NCBI GenBank assembly: GCA_958422185.1
Contig: CATZNW010000015.1
Location: 1 to 61,858 of the forward strand
Source of the DNA: an uncultured Clostridium sp.
Lineage (GTDB): Bacteria > Bacillota > Clostridia > Oscillospirales > Acutalibacteraceae
Direction of reading: 5' to 3'
DNA: 61,858 nucleotides
Below the pieces are notes generated by a model. It saw only the letters and a program-made list of their open reading frames with translations. It was not told where the DNA came from and did no database searches. This document shows, in pieces, positions 43,464 to 51,948 of the stretch. Position 1 is the stretch's first letter. Every line of letters begins with the position of its first letter. Position numbers and translations under genes: made by a program.

Positions 43464-44238
43464 ACGGCTTTCTGATCACAGGATGCGCTATCGGAGTGAT
43501 TCCAAACGTTTTAAGGTAAGCTTCCATTTTTTCGATCTCTTCTTTCATAGAGAAGAATTTCGGTGTGTGTGCGTCAAGTCCCGTGATCACTTTATTTCCC
43601 GTTTGGGCGGCGATTCTCCAGAAATCGGGCCGCGGATACGCTCTCCCTTCCGTAAATCCCAAAAAGTTGAATTCAAGGGGGATGTCCAGTTCCTTTGAAA
43701 CGAGGCAAAGCCGGCTCATTTCCTTTCTGTATACTGCTTCATCACCCTTGAAATTAAACAGATCAGGGTGGGCAAGATAGGTGAAAGCGCCGGTCCTCAG
43801 TCCGTCCAGGCACTGCGAAACATACTGATGAAGCGCGTCTTCATCATCAGTTTCCGCTCCGCAGTAACAGCCCAAACTGTCGTATTCATTGTTAATGTAG
43901 TGCTGACCCAGAATAAGATAGTCTATATCAAAGCTTTTAAGATAACGCAGTTCTCTGTCAAAAAGCTCCGGGTAGTATTCGAGTTCAAATCCAAGACGGA
44001 TCTTTATTTTGTTTTTATACTTGTTTTTCAGATAGTTTATGCTTTTTACATAGTCCTCTGCATCGTAAGGAAGCATTCTGAATCCTGAATAATAACCGCT
44101 TGTTTTGGGGAAAAGCATTGGCGCGTGATCGGAAAAACCGATCTCATCAAATCCGTTTTCCATTGCGCTCAAAACGTACTCTTCGTCATCGCCGGTTGCG
44201 TGGCGGCATCTTCTTGTGTGTGTATGAAAGTTTTTCAT
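43462..44238 (-). CDS. PHP-domain histidinol-phosphatase (HisJ/HisK type)
   Basis: 258 aa. PHP metal motifs: FHTHTRRCRHA at residues 4-14, GFSDHAPM, a glutamate in RLGFELEYYP, LGQHYI, LAHPDLFN and the C-terminal GLDAHTP. It should dephosphorylate histidinol phosphate in histidine synthesis. No his gene lies nearby. It is transcribed away from tRNA-Asp. Confidence 0.85.
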   Translation of the reverse strand: MKNFHTHTRRCRHATGDDEEYVLSAMENGFDEIGFSDHAPMLFPKTSGYYSGFRMLPYDAEDYVKSINYLKNKYKNKIKIRLGFELEYYPELFDRELRYLKSFDIDYLILGQHYINNEYDSLGCYCGAETDDEDALHQYVSQCLDGLRTGAFTYLAHPDLFNFKGDEAVYRKEMSRLCLVSKELDIPLEFNFLGFTEGRAYPRPDFWRIAAQTGNKVITGLDAHTPKFFSMKEEIEKMEAYLKTFGITPIAHPVIRKP

Positions 44239-44282
44239 ACTAAAATTATATCACATTTTTGCAAAAATTCAATGTCATTCAC

Positions 44283-44311
44283 TTGACAAGTTAACCCAAT
44301 TTTCGTATAAT
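44283..44311 (+). promoter_or_regulatory. Promoter of the tRNA-Asp/tRNA-Thr unit
   Basis: Consensus TTGACA (44283-44288), 17-bp spacer, TATAAT (44306-44311), 29 bp before the tRNA-Asp 5' end. Confidence 0.85.
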
Positions 44312-44340
44312 ACCATTTGCAGCGCAGTTGCGCAGCCTTT

Positions 44341-44417
44341 GGCCCGGTAGTTCAGCTGGTTAGAACGCCTGCCTGTCACGCAGGAGGTCGACGGTTCAAG
44401 TCCGTTCCGGGTCGCCA
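44341..44417 (+). tRNA. tRNA-Asp (GTC)
   Basis: 77 nt with encoded CCA. Acceptor stem GGCCCGG / CCGGGTC, anticodon loop CTGTCAC, anticodon GTC, T-arm GACGGTTCAAGTCCGTT. Confidence 0.95.
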
Positions 44418-44422
44418 ATCGG

Positions 44423-44498
<76 letters not shown>

Positions 44499-44504
44499 TT
44501 TCTC

Positions 44505-44541
44505 AAAAGCCTTGATAGAGTTTTCTATCAGGGCTTTTTTT
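44505..44541 (+). terminator. Terminator of the tRNA-Asp/Thr unit
   Basis: Stem AAGCCTTGATAGA / TCTATCAGGGCTT (one G-U pair) followed by a run of seven T, right after the tRNA-Thr CCA. Confidence 0.88.
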
Positions 44542-44580
44542 ATAAAAAAGGAGCTGCGCTCATTTCTGAGCACAGCTCCT
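44542..44580 (-). terminator. Terminator of gdhA
   Basis: Stem GGAGCTGCGCTCA / TGAGCACAGCTCC (one mismatch) around TTTC. On the minus strand it is followed by TTTTTTATAAAAAAA. It abuts the tRNA terminator, so the converging units are insulated back to back. Confidence 0.85.
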
Positions 44581-44627
44581 GGCAAGTTATATAATATAGC
44601 TATATAATATAGTTAATTATACCAATA

Positions 44628-45977
44628 TTATACAAGGCCCTGTGCAAGCATTGCGTCGGCTACCTTGATGAAGCCCGCAATGTTTGCGCCGGCAACCAGA
44701 TTGCCCTCAACGCCGTATTCTTTCGCTGCCTCGCAGCTCTTGGTATAAATATTTTCCATAATGCTCTTAAGTTCTGCGTCAACGGTGTCAAATGTCCACG
44801 GATGACGTGAACCGTTCTGGCACATTTCAAGCGCTGAAGTGGCAACGCCGCCGGCGTTCGTTGCTTTGGCCGGTCCGAAAAGAACTCCGTTTTCATGGAA
44901 CTGAGTAATAGCCTCCGGTGTGGACGGCATGTTTGCTCCTTCGCAAACTGCAATTACGCCGTTCGCAATAAGAGTTTTTGCCGCGTCTTCGTCCAGCTCG
45001 TTTTGCGTCGCGCAGGGAAGGGCGATATCGCATTTCACAGTCCAGACGCCGCTGCATCCCTCGTGGTATTCCGCTTCGGGATGATAAGTTACATATTCGC
45101 TGATTCTCTTTCTTTCTACTTCCTTAAGTTCTTTGATAAGGGGAAGATCGATTCCGCGCTTGTCTATGATGTATCCATCTGAATCGCTCATTGTGATAAC
45201 TTTGGCTCCAAGCTGGGTCGCCTTTTCACAGGCGTAAATGGCAACGTTTCCTGAACCGGAGATAGCAACCTTTTTGCCCTTGAATGAAGAAGCATGATCG
45301 TTTAGCATAGCTTCCGTATAATAGCAAAGGCCGTAACCGGTAGCTTCCGTTCTTACAAGAGATCCGCCGTAGTTAAGGCCTTTTCCCGTAAGTACGCCGC
45401 CGCTGTTCACGTTCATGATCCTTTTGTACTGGCCGTAAAGGAAGCCTATCTCACGCGCGCCTACGCCGATGTCGCCTGCCGGTACGTCCGTGTCAGCACC
45501 GATATGTCTGTATAGTTCCGTCATAAAGCTCTGGCAGAAGCGCATAACCTCCATGTCGCTCTTGCCTTTTGGATCAAAGTCAGAGCCGCCTTTTGCCCCG
45601 CCTATCGGAAGGCCTGTAAGGCTGTTTTTAAAGATCTGTTCAAAGCCAAGGAATTTTATAATGCCTTCATATACGGACGGATGAAAGCGAAGTCCGCCCT
45701 TGTAGGGGCCGATTGCGCTGTTGAACTGGATTCTGTATCCTCTGTTTACCTGGATCCTGCCGTTATCGTCGATCCAGGGAACTCTGAATTTGATGATTCT
45801 CTCAGGCTCAACTATTGTTTCAAAAATACCTCTTTCGATGTATTCAGGGTGTCTGTCTGCAACAGTGTCAAGAGATTCAAGAACTTCATAAACTGCCTGA
45901 TGAAATTCCGGCTCATTCGGATTGCGCTTTTTGACTCTTTCCATGAGTCCGGCAAGATATTCGTTATTAATACTCAT
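44628..45977 (-). CDS. gdhA: Glutamate dehydrogenase
   Basis: 449 aa from the ATG at 45977 with AGGAGA 7 bp upstream; the longer in-frame reading from 46046 is not supported. Motifs: substrate site GGLRFHPSV, catalytic lysine region PIGGAKGGSDFDPKGKSD, catalytic Asp in DVPAGDIGVG, and Rossmann GSGNVAIYACEKA. The length and C-terminal NAGGVATSALEM fit the hexameric, usually NADP-type anabolic enzyme; cofactor choice is not proven. It makes glutamate from 2-oxoglutarate and ammonia and so feeds the arginine operon nearby. Confidence 0.96.
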   Translation of the reverse strand: MSINNEYLAGLMERVKKRNPNEPEFHQAVYEVLESLDTVADRHPEYIERGIFETIVEPERIIKFRVPWIDDNGRIQVNRGYRIQFNSAIGPYKGGLRFHPSVYEGIIKFLGFEQIFKNSLTGLPIGGAKGGSDFDPKGKSDMEVMRFCQSFMTELYRHIGADTDVPAGDIGVGAREIGFLYGQYKRIMNVNSGGVLTGKGLNYGGSLVRTEATGYGLCYYTEAMLNDHASSFKGKKVAISGSGNVAIYACEKATQLGAKVITMSDSDGYIIDKRGIDLPLIKELKEVERKRISEYVTYHPEAEYHEGCSGVWTVKCDIALPCATQNELDEDAAKTLIANGVIAVCEGANMPSTPEAITQFHENGVLFGPAKATNAGGVATSALEMCQNGSRHPWTFDTVDAELKSIMENIYTKSCEAAKEYGVEGNLVAGANIAGFIKVADAMLAQGLV

Positions 45978-46186
45978 AATTATTCTCCTATTCTTAAAAT
46001 TTATACTAAAATATTTTATCATTATTATATTTTGTTTACAATTCACAAGTTTAAAAAAAATATTTGTTTCATATTAAAAAATATTATACAAAACCCCTAA
46101 TATTTAAGAGCTATTCCGTGAGCGGAAATTCACCGAAAGAGGATAGTTGCGGAGAGCAGAAAAAATTAATATTTTACAGAGAGTTA

Positions 46187-46215
46187 TTGCAATATATACC
46201 AAATTGTAATATAAT
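46187..46215 (+). promoter_or_regulatory. Promoter of the M28 peptidase gene
   Basis: TTGCAA (46187-46192), 17-bp spacer, TATAAT (46210-46215). Upstream, at about 46114-46127, lies a small inverted repeat TTCCG-TGAG-CGGAA between this gene and divergent gdhA that could be an operator. Confidence 0.65.
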
Positions 46216-46276
46216 AGAAATGTAGTTCGTATCATGAAATGGATGCATAACAATATTAAGGAAAGAGGTTGATTTA

Positions 46277-47575
46277 ATGAGATTAACAAAAGGTGCGTCA
46301 GCCGGAACACAAAAATATATGGCTGACGGTATCCGTTATATCTGCGAGAATTTTAAAGAGAGATCGCCCGGTTCTCACAGTGAGAGAAAAGCACAGAAAT
46401 ATCTGAAGAAAGAGCTGGAAAAGTGGGCTGATAAGGTAGAGATGGAGGATTTTTCCGTTCACCCGGCGGCTTTCATGGGCTGGATCCCTGCTGCCGCCGT
46501 TATTGGTATGCTGGCAGTGCTCTTTTACTGGCTTACATATACCGGCGTCGTTTCCGGTTCCGGTCTTGCGGTGGTATCAACGGTTCTGGTGCTTCTGGCA
46601 CTGGCCTGTCTTGTAGTGGAATTCCTTATGTACCGCGAGTTTGTGGATTTTCTTTTTCCGAGGAAAACTTCCAGAAACGTTATGGCTCGCAGAGCTCCTA
46701 AGGGCGAGGTCAAAAGAAGAATAATTTTCGGCGGTCATACCGACGCCGCCAACGAGTGGACTTATTCGCTTCACGGCGGAATCAAAAGTCTTGCTCCTGT
46801 CATGGGCGGTTCAATAGGCGGCCTCATTGCCGTAACGGTGTTTGATGTAGTGTGGCTTATTTATTCGTTTGCCGGCGGAAATTATGAAAGTAAATTCTGG
46901 CTGGTTTGCGGAATTATCCAGCTTATTTTGATTCCGTTTTTCATCGCAATATGCTTCTTTATCAACTGGAAAGTTGTTGTTGACGGCGCTAATGATAACC
47001 TTACCGCAGATTTTATCGCCATGGGTGTTCTAAAAGAAATGGCTGAAAATGACGTAAGATTTGAAAATACAGAGGTTTGCGCGCTTCTTTCCGGTTCTGA
47101 GGAAGCCGGTATCCGCGGTGCTTTGGCTTATGCAAAGGCCCATAAGGAAGAGCTTGAAAATGTGGAAACGGTATTTATCGCAATGGATACCATGCGTGAG
47201 ATCGAGCAGCTCCAGATATATACTCAGGGCTGTACCGGTACCCAGAAAAACTCCAATGCCGTTGCTGAAATTATATATGAAGCCGGTGTAAACTGCGGAA
47301 TTGAAATGAAGGAAACGGAGCTTTATCCCGGAGCTATCGATGCTGAGGCTTTCAGCCGCCTCGGACTTCTGGCCTCAGGCTTCTGCGGTGTCAACCACGA
47401 TCCGAAAACTTATTATCATACCCGTCTTGATACTGCTGATAATATCAGTGAAGATTGTATTAATCTTTCGCTTGATATCTGCCTTGAAGCGGCAAAACTC
47501 TATGATGAAAAAGGCGGTATTGACGCATTTAGGGAAGAGGGCAAAAAAAGATTCAAGCGTGGTCACAATAATTAA
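46277..47575 (+). CDS. M28-family zinc peptidase with internal membrane helices
   Basis: 432 aa. The M28 metal ligands are in order: GGHTDAANEW (His), GANDNLTADF (Asp), SGSEEAGIRGA (catalytic Glu-Glu), VFIAMDTMRE (Asp) and NHDPKTYYHTRLDT (His). Unlike soluble aminopeptidases it carries two hydrophobic segments at about residues 72-118 and two more at 175-240, between metal ligands. It is thus a membrane-embedded or membrane-facing member. Ribosome site AGGAAAGAGG. Monocistronic with its own promoter and terminator. Substrate unknown. Confidence 0.88.
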   Translation: MRLTKGASAGTQKYMADGIRYICENFKERSPGSHSERKAQKYLKKELEKWADKVEMEDFSVHPAAFMGWIPAAAVIGMLAVLFYWLTYTGVVSGSGLAVVSTVLVLLALACLVVEFLMYREFVDFLFPRKTSRNVMARRAPKGEVKRRIIFGGHTDAANEWTYSLHGGIKSLAPVMGGSIGGLIAVTVFDVVWLIYSFAGGNYESKFWLVCGIIQLILIPFFIAICFFINWKVVVDGANDNLTADFIAMGVLKEMAENDVRFENTEVCALLSGSEEAGIRGALAYAKAHKEELENVETVFIAMDTMREIEQLQIYTQGCTGTQKNSNAVAEIIYEAGVNCGIEMKETELYPGAIDAEAFSRLGLLASGFCGVNHDPKTYYHTRLDTADNISEDCINLSLDICLEAAKLYDEKGGIDAFREEGKKRFKRGHNN

Positions 47576-47596
47576 ACCCGCCTAATTGAAATTTTT

Positions 47597-47635
47597 ACGC
47601 AGGTCAGGCTTTAATGGTCCTGACCTGCGTTTTTT
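47597..47635 (+). terminator. Terminator of the M28 peptidase gene
   Basis: 12-bp perfect stem ACGCAGGTCAGG / CCTGACCTGCGT, 10-nt loop, then TTTTTT. Confidence 0.9.
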
Positions 47636-47662
47636 AATCAGTGATATTCATTTCGGTGAAGT

Positions 47663-47878
47663 GTGGTTAAAATAAAAATAAGGTTTAATTTTGAAGAAAA
47701 TGGCGGTTCGTCCTATCAGGTCTGCATGAACGGTATCCGTTATACCGTCAACAGCGAAAATAAAGAAATAGATATAGAACAGGCACCGGAAACGGAATGG
47801 AAATTGTCATTTAAGCAAAGCAAAATGATCGCTGCTTTTGTTATTACGGTATTCTTTGCGGCGCTGTATATAGTTTAG
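47663..47878 (+). CDS. Small tail-anchored protein of unknown function, 71 aa
   Basis: GTG start (47663) with GGTGAA just upstream. The first 50 residues form short beta-like strands (MVKIKIRFNFEENGGSSYQV), and a single C-terminal helix, MIAAFVITVFFAALYIV, would anchor it in the membrane. No family recognised. It is near, but separated by a terminator from, the M28 peptidase. Confidence 0.55.
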   Translation: MVKIKIRFNFEENGGSSYQVCMNGIRYTVNSENKEIDIEQAPETEWKLSFKQSKMIAAFVITVFFAALYIV

Positions 47879-47951
47879 TTCTTTTTGCTGTCAGAAAGTT
47901 TATAAAGATAAAATCTAAATTTAAAGATTTCCGGTAATGAAGATCATTGCT

Positions 47952-48482
47952 TTATATGCCGTATGTTTTTGTTATGGAATCCTCAAAAAGCGGAATAAGC
48001 GGCGGAGAAAAGGTAAACAAAATAAAGATACCGCCGGTAAGCAAAATGATTATGAATGATATGATTTCGCCTGCTTTGCCTCTGTATTTAGTATTTTTTA
48101 TTAAGGTATAGCTTATCAGAAAGGCTGCAGCAACTCCGGCAAAAAAGGATAGGATATCAACCGTCATGCTTTCCTTCCCGGAAGCCCCGGTGAATGTGTA
48201 GTAGATGAACACAACGGCCAGCATTCCGCTTGTTACACCGCACAGTTTGGAAAAAAACAGATTTATCTTTTGCCGTTTCAGAATCATGGATTCTGCAATA
48301 CTCCATATCAGATATGGGGTATAGATAAGCTTTAAGTGTTCCCAAACGCTTTCGTTAACCGGGCAAAACATACCGATAAAAGTGTTTTCACCGCTCCATT
48401 CATAAAAAAAGTGTGCCAGTGTTCCCAATATGCAGCAAAATGCAAATCCGAAAAGTTCCGCTTTGAATACTCTGCTTTTCAT
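47952..48482 (-). CDS. DUF6512-like membrane protein
   Basis: 176 aa with about five membrane helices. The stretch LAHFFYEWSGENTFIGMFCPVNESVWEH-like (residues 22-49) is a recurring block of this small clostridial membrane family, and FSPPLIPLFEDSITKTYGI closes it. No function is known. It is convergent with the 71-aa gene and divergent from tRNA-Ser. Confidence 0.8.
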   Translation of the reverse strand: MKSRVFKAELFGFAFCCILGTLAHFFYEWSGENTFIGMFCPVNESVWEHLKLIYTPYLIWSIAESMILKRQKINLFFSKLCGVTSGMLAVVFIYYTFTGASGKESMTVDILSFFAGVAAAFLISYTLIKNTKYRGKAGEIISFIIILLTGGIFILFTFSPPLIPLFEDSITKTYGI

Positions 48483-48541
48483 ATCATCACCGTAACTATT
48501 TTATGCGTAAATATTTAAAAAAATTATATGTTTGATTTTTG

Positions 48542-48570
48542 TTGACAATTCTGATAATATTTGTTATATT
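48542..48570 (+). promoter_or_regulatory. Promoter of tRNA-Ser
   Basis: TTGACA (48542-48547), 17-bp spacer, TATATT (48565-48570). A hairpin AGCACC / GGTGCT follows at 48577-48593, at the start of the precursor RNA. Confidence 0.75.
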
Positions 48571-48625
48571 ATTAGAGCACCAAATAGGTGCTGAACTTGA
48601 CAGTGTGTGTTTAAGTTACAGTTTT

Positions 48626-48716
48626 GCAGATGTACTCAAGCTGGTGACGAGGCGCCCCTGCTAAGGGCGTAGGGTGGGCAACCGCCGCGAGAGTTCGAAT
48701 CTCTCCATCTGCGCCA
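48626..48716 (+). tRNA. tRNA-Ser (GCT)
   Basis: 91 nt with encoded CCA and the long variable arm of type-II tRNAs. Anticodon loop CTGCTAA, anticodon GCT for AGC/AGT. Its last 21 nt are the start of the 159-bp tandem repeat that follows. Confidence 0.95.
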
Positions 48717-49092
48717 AGAAAAGAGCAAGCACAAGCGTGCCTGCTCTTTTTTTACAATAGAGAGATTCGAACAGGGTAATGCGAAGCATAGAAACAGTCC
48801 GGGGGACTGTTTCAGTACCCGGGTGCGTGCCGGCGAGCGCAAAAGCAAGCCGGGCGAATCTCTCCATCTGCGCCAAGAAAAGAGCAAGCACAAGCGTGCC
48901 TGCTCTTTTTTTACAATAGAGAGATTCGAACAGGGTAATGCGAAGCATAGAAACAGTCCGGGGGACTGTTTCAGTACCCGGGTGCGTGCCGGCGAGCGCA
49001 AAAGCGAGCCGGGCGAATCTCTCCATCTGCGCCAAGAAAAGAGCAAGCACAAGTGTGCCTGCTCTTTTTTTACAATAGAGAGATTCGAACAG
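48696..49092 (+). repeat. 159-bp tandem repeat derived from the tRNA-Ser 3' end (2.5 copies)
   Basis: Copies begin at 48696, 48855 and 49014 with CGAATCTCTCCATCTGCGCCA, the last 21 nt of tRNA-Ser. Each continues with the tRNA terminator (GAGCA...TGCTC plus seven T) and a reversed piece of the T-arm, GAGAGATTCGAA. It then carries the hairpin ACAGTCC / GGACTGT and a GC-rich part ending in GCCGGG. The third copy stops at 49092. Copies differ at only a few bases, so duplication is recent or maintained. No rest of the tRNA is present in copies two and three. The open frames crossing it are side effects of the 159-bp (53-codon) period. Confidence 0.9.
48721..48753 (+). terminator. Terminator of tRNA-Ser (repeated twice more downstream)
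   Basis: Stem AGAGCA-GCAC / GTGC-TGCTCT followed by seven T. The same terminator recurs with each repeat unit at 48880-48912 and 49039-49071. Confidence 0.85.
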
Positions 49093-49330
49093 CAGCGCCG
49101 CTGAACACTGCCGGCGGCAGATCAAGTAAGACTGCGGTCCAAAAAATCAAGAAAGCGTAAGTGCGCAGATTTTTTTGGGATACCGCAAGAGTCAGAACCC
49201 GTTGTTAATGTGCCCGGGACGTTTTTGATGCCTGTCTGAAACTGTAAAAACCCTTTTATATAATTTGTTTCAAAAACGAATAGCAAAATGGGATTTACAG
49301 ATAATAGTTTTAGTCATATTTTGAGGTGAT
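49093..49330. other. Non-coding stretch with a long imperfect hairpin
   Basis: No credible gene. An imperfect inverted repeat GCGGTCCAAAAAATC / GATTTTTTTGG...ACCGC spans 49134-49186 and might be a relic of the repeat array or a terminator. The rest, up to the Rieske gene, shows nothing I can name. Confidence 0.5.
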
Positions 49331-49363
49331 ATTATACTTTCTCTGTGGGAAGATACGGTAAAA

Positions 49364-50629
49364 ATGCCGTCATTTTCAAAATTAAGTGCTGATATTAAAA
49401 CGGACGTGCTCATTATAGGCGGCGGTATGGCGGGCGTTTTATGTGCATATATGCTGAATAGCGCAGGAGTGGATTGTGTTCTTCTGGAGGCACGGAAAAT
49501 AGGCGAAGGTACCACAAAAAACACGACAGCCAAAATTACTGCTCAGCACGGACTTGTGTATAAAAAACTGATCAGGCAATTCGGTCCGGAAAAAGCAAAG
49601 CAATATCTTTTTGAAAATTTAAAGGCTGTTGCGTTTTTTATAGATCTAAGCAAAGATATCGACTGCGATCTTGAGATCAGGGATTCGTATGTATACGCTT
49701 TAAATGACAGGAGTATGATTGATGACGAGATCGCGGCTCTTAAAGAACTCGGCTATCACGCTGAATATGTCAGGGATACTGCGCTTCCGTTTGAGATCGC
49801 AGGCGCGGTCAGATTTAAAGACCAGGCGCAGTTTTCCCCGCTGAAATTTCTTGCCGGAATTTCAAAAAAGCTCAATATTTATGAAAACACAACTGTGAAT
49901 CAGCTTGTAGGCACCAAGGTGCTGACAGACGGCGGCAGTGTTGACGCAAAGAAGATAATCGTTGCAACGCATTTTCCTTTTTTAAATAAACACGGCGCCT
50001 ATTTTCTGAAACTGTATCAGCAGCGTTCGTATGTGATCGCGCTTGAGAATGCCGCTGATGTCGGCGGTATGTATATCGACGGGGTTCAGGGCGGTTTTTC
50101 TTTCCGGAATTATCAGGATTTGCTTTTCGTAGGCGGAGGGGAGCACCGCACAGGCAAGCATTCTTCCGGATGGCAGGGACTCAGGGAGTTTGCAGTCAAG
50201 TATTATCCGTCATCCGCGGAAAGATACCACTGGGCGGCGCAGGACTGTATGACGCTTGACGGCGCACCGTATATAGGTTTGTATTCCGCGGGTACAAGCG
50301 GTCTGTATGTAGCGACGGGGTTCAATAAATGGGGAATGACTTCGTCTGCCGTGGCGGCTAAAATGCTGTGTGATATGATAACCGGGCAAAAATCCTATTC
50401 GCATAATGTGTTTTCACCGTCAAGAACGATCCTCAGACCCCAGTTAGCAGTAAATGCTTTTGAAGCGGCTGTCAATCTTCTTACTCCGTCATCCAGACGT
50501 TGCCCGCACCTCGGCTGCGCTTTGAAATGGAATCCTTACGAGCATTCCTGGGACTGCCCGTGCCACGGTTCCCGCTTTACTGCAGACGGAAAACTGATAG
50601 ACAATCCCTCCACCGGCGATCTTAAATGA
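49364..50629 (+). CDS. FAD-dependent oxidoreductase with C-terminal Rieske [2Fe-2S] domain
   Basis: 421 aa. The N-terminal FAD motif is TDVLIIGGGMAGVLCAYML (DAO fold), and GEGTTKNTTAKITAQHGL matches the family. The C-terminus carries a Rieske cluster site, CPHLGC and CPCHGSRF. Such proteins are common in Clostridia and Bacilli; the reaction is not known. In-frame codons upstream of the ATG (49334-49363) encode SLWEDTVK, which matches the usual N-terminus of relatives and follows a GAGGTG site. Translation may therefore begin there at a rare ATT/ATA codon, and the ATG used here is conservative. Confidence 0.9.
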   Translation: MPSFSKLSADIKTDVLIIGGGMAGVLCAYMLNSAGVDCVLLEARKIGEGTTKNTTAKITAQHGLVYKKLIRQFGPEKAKQYLFENLKAVAFFIDLSKDIDCDLEIRDSYVYALNDRSMIDDEIAALKELGYHAEYVRDTALPFEIAGAVRFKDQAQFSPLKFLAGISKKLNIYENTTVNQLVGTKVLTDGGSVDAKKIIVATHFPFLNKHGAYFLKLYQQRSYVIALENAADVGGMYIDGVQGGFSFRNYQDLLFVGGGEHRTGKHSSGWQGLREFAVKYYPSSAERYHWAAQDCMTLDGAPYIGLYSAGTSGLYVATGFNKWGMTSSAVAAKMLCDMITGQKSYSHNVFSPSRTILRPQLAVNAFEAAVNLLTPSSRRCPHLGCALKWNPYEHSWDCPCHGSRFTADGKLIDNPSTGDLK

Positions 50630-50720
50630 TATTAAAGTATTTGTTGACTGCCGTATGCATATATGCTAAAATTTAGCTGTAATCTTAATTTGCATGATAG
50701 AATAAAGTTTATTACGTGGC

Positions 50721-51145
50721 ATGGATAGATTTACCGGATTTATTGAAAAACTGAAATTATTTGCCGAAAATAATGATAAAATCGAGTGCGTTCTGATCGT
50801 GGGTTCGTATGCGAAAGGCTCCTTTACCGAAAACTCCGATCTGGATATCGTAATTATAACTCCTTTAAATCTGAATTTCTTGCATTGCCTGCTTTTGCCG
50901 GATATTTCGGCACCGTCATACAATCGCAGACGGAGTATTACGGAGCCTGCACATCTGTTCGCGTCTGGTATTCGTCCGGACTGGAAGCTGAATTCGGATT
51001 TACTCTGCCGTCGTGGATTAAAATCCCGCTTGATGCCGGTACGCAGAGAGTACTGGAGGACGGTTATATCATTGTTACAGATAAAAAGGGATATTTCAAA
51101 AAACTGAAGTCTGCAGGCAGATATCAAACGTTCCTTAATGACTAA
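50721..51145 (+). pseudogene. Nucleotidyltransferase-domain protein, interrupted by a frameshift
   Basis: The first 45 codons encode a clear nucleotidyltransferase start: IECVLIVGSYAKGSFTENSD followed by LDIVIIT (GS...DLD metal site). After the T-run at 50864-50866 the reading frame degenerates, while the frame shifted by one base continues sensibly: FKSEFLALPAFAGYFG, then VRVWYSSGLEAEFGFTLPSW and DGYIIVTDKK to a stop at 51145. One added T in the run would restore a single gene of about 141 codons. This is either a broken gene, a sequencing error in a homopolymer, or slippage. The family resembles MNT-like toxins/antitoxins and aminoglycoside nucleotidyltransferases, but no partner HEPN gene is nearby. 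Confidence 0.75.
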
Positions 51146-51168
51146 TTCTGCTTTTTAGGAGAAAAGAT

Positions 51169-51933
51169 ATGATCATATATTTTTCGGGAACCGGAAACAG
51201 CCGCTTTACCGCCGAAGCGATTCAAAAATATATCGGCGGAGAATGCAGTAATGCTTTTGAATACATCAAATCCGGCAAACACGGCGATTTCTATTCAGAA
51301 ACGCCGTTCGTTTTCGTCAGCCCCACATATTCCTGGCGGCTGCCGGACATTTTTGCCGAATTCATTAAAAAAAGCAGTTTTTCCGGGAGCAAAAAAGCCT
51401 ATTTCGTTATGACCTGCGGCAGCGGAATAGGCAATTCAGAAAAATATCTTAAAAGCCTCTGCCGTGACTGCGGATTTGATTATATGGGTGTTTTTCAGGT
51501 GGTCATGCCGGAAAATTATATAGCGATGTTTTCAGTTCCGGATCAAAACGAGGCTTACAAAATAATAAAAAATGCCGTGCCTTCCGTCGTTTTTGCTGCA
51601 AACAGAATATCGGATCGCAAGCCTTTTGATCAGCATAAACCTTCTTTTGCGGATAAAATCAAAAGCGGTTTAGTAAATAAACTGTTCTATAAATTTATCG
51701 TATCCGCAAAAGAATTTAAAGCCGGAGATAACTGTATTTCATGCGGAAAATGTGTTTCTGCCTGCCCAACGAATAATATAGAACTCAAGCATTCAAGGCC
51801 TGTATGGGGCGAAAGCTGCGTTCATTGTATGGCCTGCATCAGTCTGTGCCCGGTTCGTGCAATTGAATACGGAAATGTGTCTGAAAGCAGAAATCGTTTT
51901 TATAACTCCTATAAACCGTCTGACTTTGATTAA
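51169..51933 (+). CDS. EFR1-type flavodoxin-ferredoxin fusion protein
   Basis: 254 aa. An N-terminal flavodoxin-like domain begins IIYFSGTGNSRFTAEAI with the FMN phosphate loop. Two [4Fe-4S] clusters lie at the C-terminus, CISCGKCVSACPTNN and CVHCMACISLCPVRA. This is the EFR1 family of clostridial electron carriers, with no assigned partner. AGGAGA lies before the ATG and the gene ends at a terminator. It may serve the Rieske/FAD enzyme two genes upstream, which is inference. Confidence 0.92.
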   Translation: MIIYFSGTGNSRFTAEAIQKYIGGECSNAFEYIKSGKHGDFYSETPFVFVSPTYSWRLPDIFAEFIKKSSFSGSKKAYFVMTCGSGIGNSEKYLKSLCRDCGFDYMGVFQVVMPENYIAMFSVPDQNEAYKIIKNAVPSVVFAANRISDRKPFDQHKPSFADKIKSGLVNKLFYKFIVSAKEFKAGDNCISCGKCVSACPTNNIELKHSRPVWGESCVHCMACISLCPVRAIEYGNVSESRNRFYNSYKPSDFD

Positions 51934-51948
51934 ATCTGTTATTGCCGT

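Noticed and set aside
44583..44612. Direct repeat TATATAATATAG near the gdhA 3' end as a possible regulatory array
   Set aside because: Only two short copies of low-complexity AT sequence.
48636..49125. Open frames of 138 and 154 codons on the minus strand and 93 codons on the plus strand across the tRNA-Ser repeats
   Set aside because: They arise because the repeat is 159 bp (53 codons) and lies on tRNA and terminator sequence; the peptides are just repeated translations of tRNA-Ser, with no ribosome site.
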